Of a stretch of DNA of 64,000 nt, positions 63,665 through 64,000 are shown piece after piece (positions within the stretch are counted from its first letter, which is position 1; each line of letters starts with the position of its first letter). Both the position numbers and the translations under genes were made by a program. The notes beneath the pieces were generated by a model that did not search any database, had not been told where the DNA came from, and saw only the letters and a program-made list of their open reading frames with translations. This DNA is from Gimesia maris (GTDB lineage Bacteria > Planctomycetota > Planctomycetia > Planctomycetales > Planctomycetaceae): the NCBI RefSeq assembly GCF_008298035.1, contig NZ_CP042910.1, positions 4,727,001 to 4,791,000 on the forward strand, given 5' to 3'.

Positions 63665-64000
63665 CAGGCATTCACAGGCAGAATCGTTGTGGCTTTCATG
63701 TAGTCCGAGGCGTACTCCACATCCGGTTCCAGTTGTACCAGATGCTCTGCTTCAGACCACCATTCAATGGCCTGCTCCTGGGTCCAATCATCAACTGGCA
63801 AGGTTTTCAATGCCGCGCTCAGTTCTTCAGCACTCTGGTATCGATCCTCTGGTTTTTTCTCCAGACATTTCAAGATGAATGCTTCCAGTTCTTCCGGGAT
63901 CTGCGGATTAATTGAAGTGGGAGGAATCACTACCTGACTCGCATGGGCAAAGATGACCTTCAACGCATTTTCGCCATCGAAAACGGGTTTACCCGTCAAC
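63664..64000 (-). CDS. Serine/threonine protein kinase, C-terminal end (5' part outside window)
   Basis: About 111 codons, open at the right edge. LTGKPVFDGENALKVIFAHA and ILKCLEKKPEDRYQSAEEL match the C-lobe of bacterial Hanks-type kinases, including the conserved Arg that pairs with the activation-segment Glu. After the kinase domain there is only a short tail of about 45 residues and no TM or sensor domain in view. The catalytic core is outside the window. Confidence 0.85.
   Translation of the reverse strand, partial: LTGKPVFDGENALKVIFAHASQVVIPPTSINPQIPEELEAFILKCLEKKPEDRYQSAEELSAALKTLPVDDWTQEQAIEWWSEAEHLVQLEPDVEYASDYMKATTILPVNA

Noticed and set aside
1-64000. tRNA, rRNA, CRISPR, IS or prophage sequences
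   Set aside because: Intergenic regions were read for cloverleaf-like ends, regular direct repeats, transposase motifs and integrase genes; none was convincing. A tRNAscan-SE and ISfinder run would settle this.

Overview
The window looks like chromosome of a planctomycete, most likely a marine Gimesia-type organism (inference from gene content, no database used). The markers are three formylglycine sulfatases, a BBP7-type outer-membrane barrel protein, a PVC-type membrane-bound dehydrogenase next to a planctomycete cytochrome c protein, a Lys/Ala-rich histone-H1-like protein, and several exported proteins typical of the phylum. Base composition is near 50% GC. I see no IS element, prophage, CRISPR array, rRNA or tRNA.

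Layout. 1-3038: PAS/GAF hybrid histidine kinase, cut by the left edge. 3242-7782: dehydrogenase-cytochrome c pair. 7801-12385 (minus): unknown anchored protein, GT-C-like membrane protein, rhomboid protease. 12575-19047 (plus): RodA/FtsW-like protein, PLP decarboxylase, histone-like protein, polytopic membrane protein, PQQ-type beta-propeller. 19081-23094 (minus): rpmE-prfA-prmC-murA. 23715-28496 (plus): IlvD/Edd dehydratase, UDP-sugar pyrophosphorylase, mannose-1-phosphate guanylyltransferase, ruvX. 28589-31138: two unknown proteins and a methyltransferase. 31155-33782 (minus): rpsB-tsf-terminator-pyrH. 34145-37962: a pair of related, unusual GTPases. 38067-41672: thioredoxin-like protein, uppP, glgX. 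42177-50832: exported Cys-motif protein, pore-less voltage-sensor-like protein, degenerate alpha/beta hydrolase, ComEA-like protein, DUF485-ActP symporter-DUF695 unit, bestrophin, SpoIIE-type phosphatase with a degenerate receiver. 51392-63350: sigma-region-4-like fragment, sulfatases, altronate dehydratase-family protein, BBP7 protein, Ldh-family oxidoreductase. 63664-64000: Ser/Thr kinase, cut by the right edge.

How the genes fit together. MurA, UppP and the RodA/FtsW-like protein point to a peptidoglycan pathway. The sulfatases with the UxaA-family dehydratase and Ldh oxidoreductase suit breakdown of sulfated, uronate-containing polysaccharides. The dehydrogenase-cytochrome pair suits periplasmic oxidation. 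The translation genes (rpsB, tsf, rpmE, prfA, prmC) are housekeeping.

Most interesting signals: (1) a dispersed repeat of about 92 nt at 11035, 37978 and 58771, always at gene 3' ends, which in two copies supplies the TAG stop codon of the flanking gene; (2) the paired GTPases sharing a D-x-P-D motif and a TQQKY motif; (3) a voltage-sensor-like S4 helix with basic residues at every third position but no pore, followed by a coiled coil; (4) three probable degenerate domains (receiver of the SpoIIE protein, alpha/beta hydrolase, SGNH domain) and an EF-Ts lacking the usual T-D-F-V motif.
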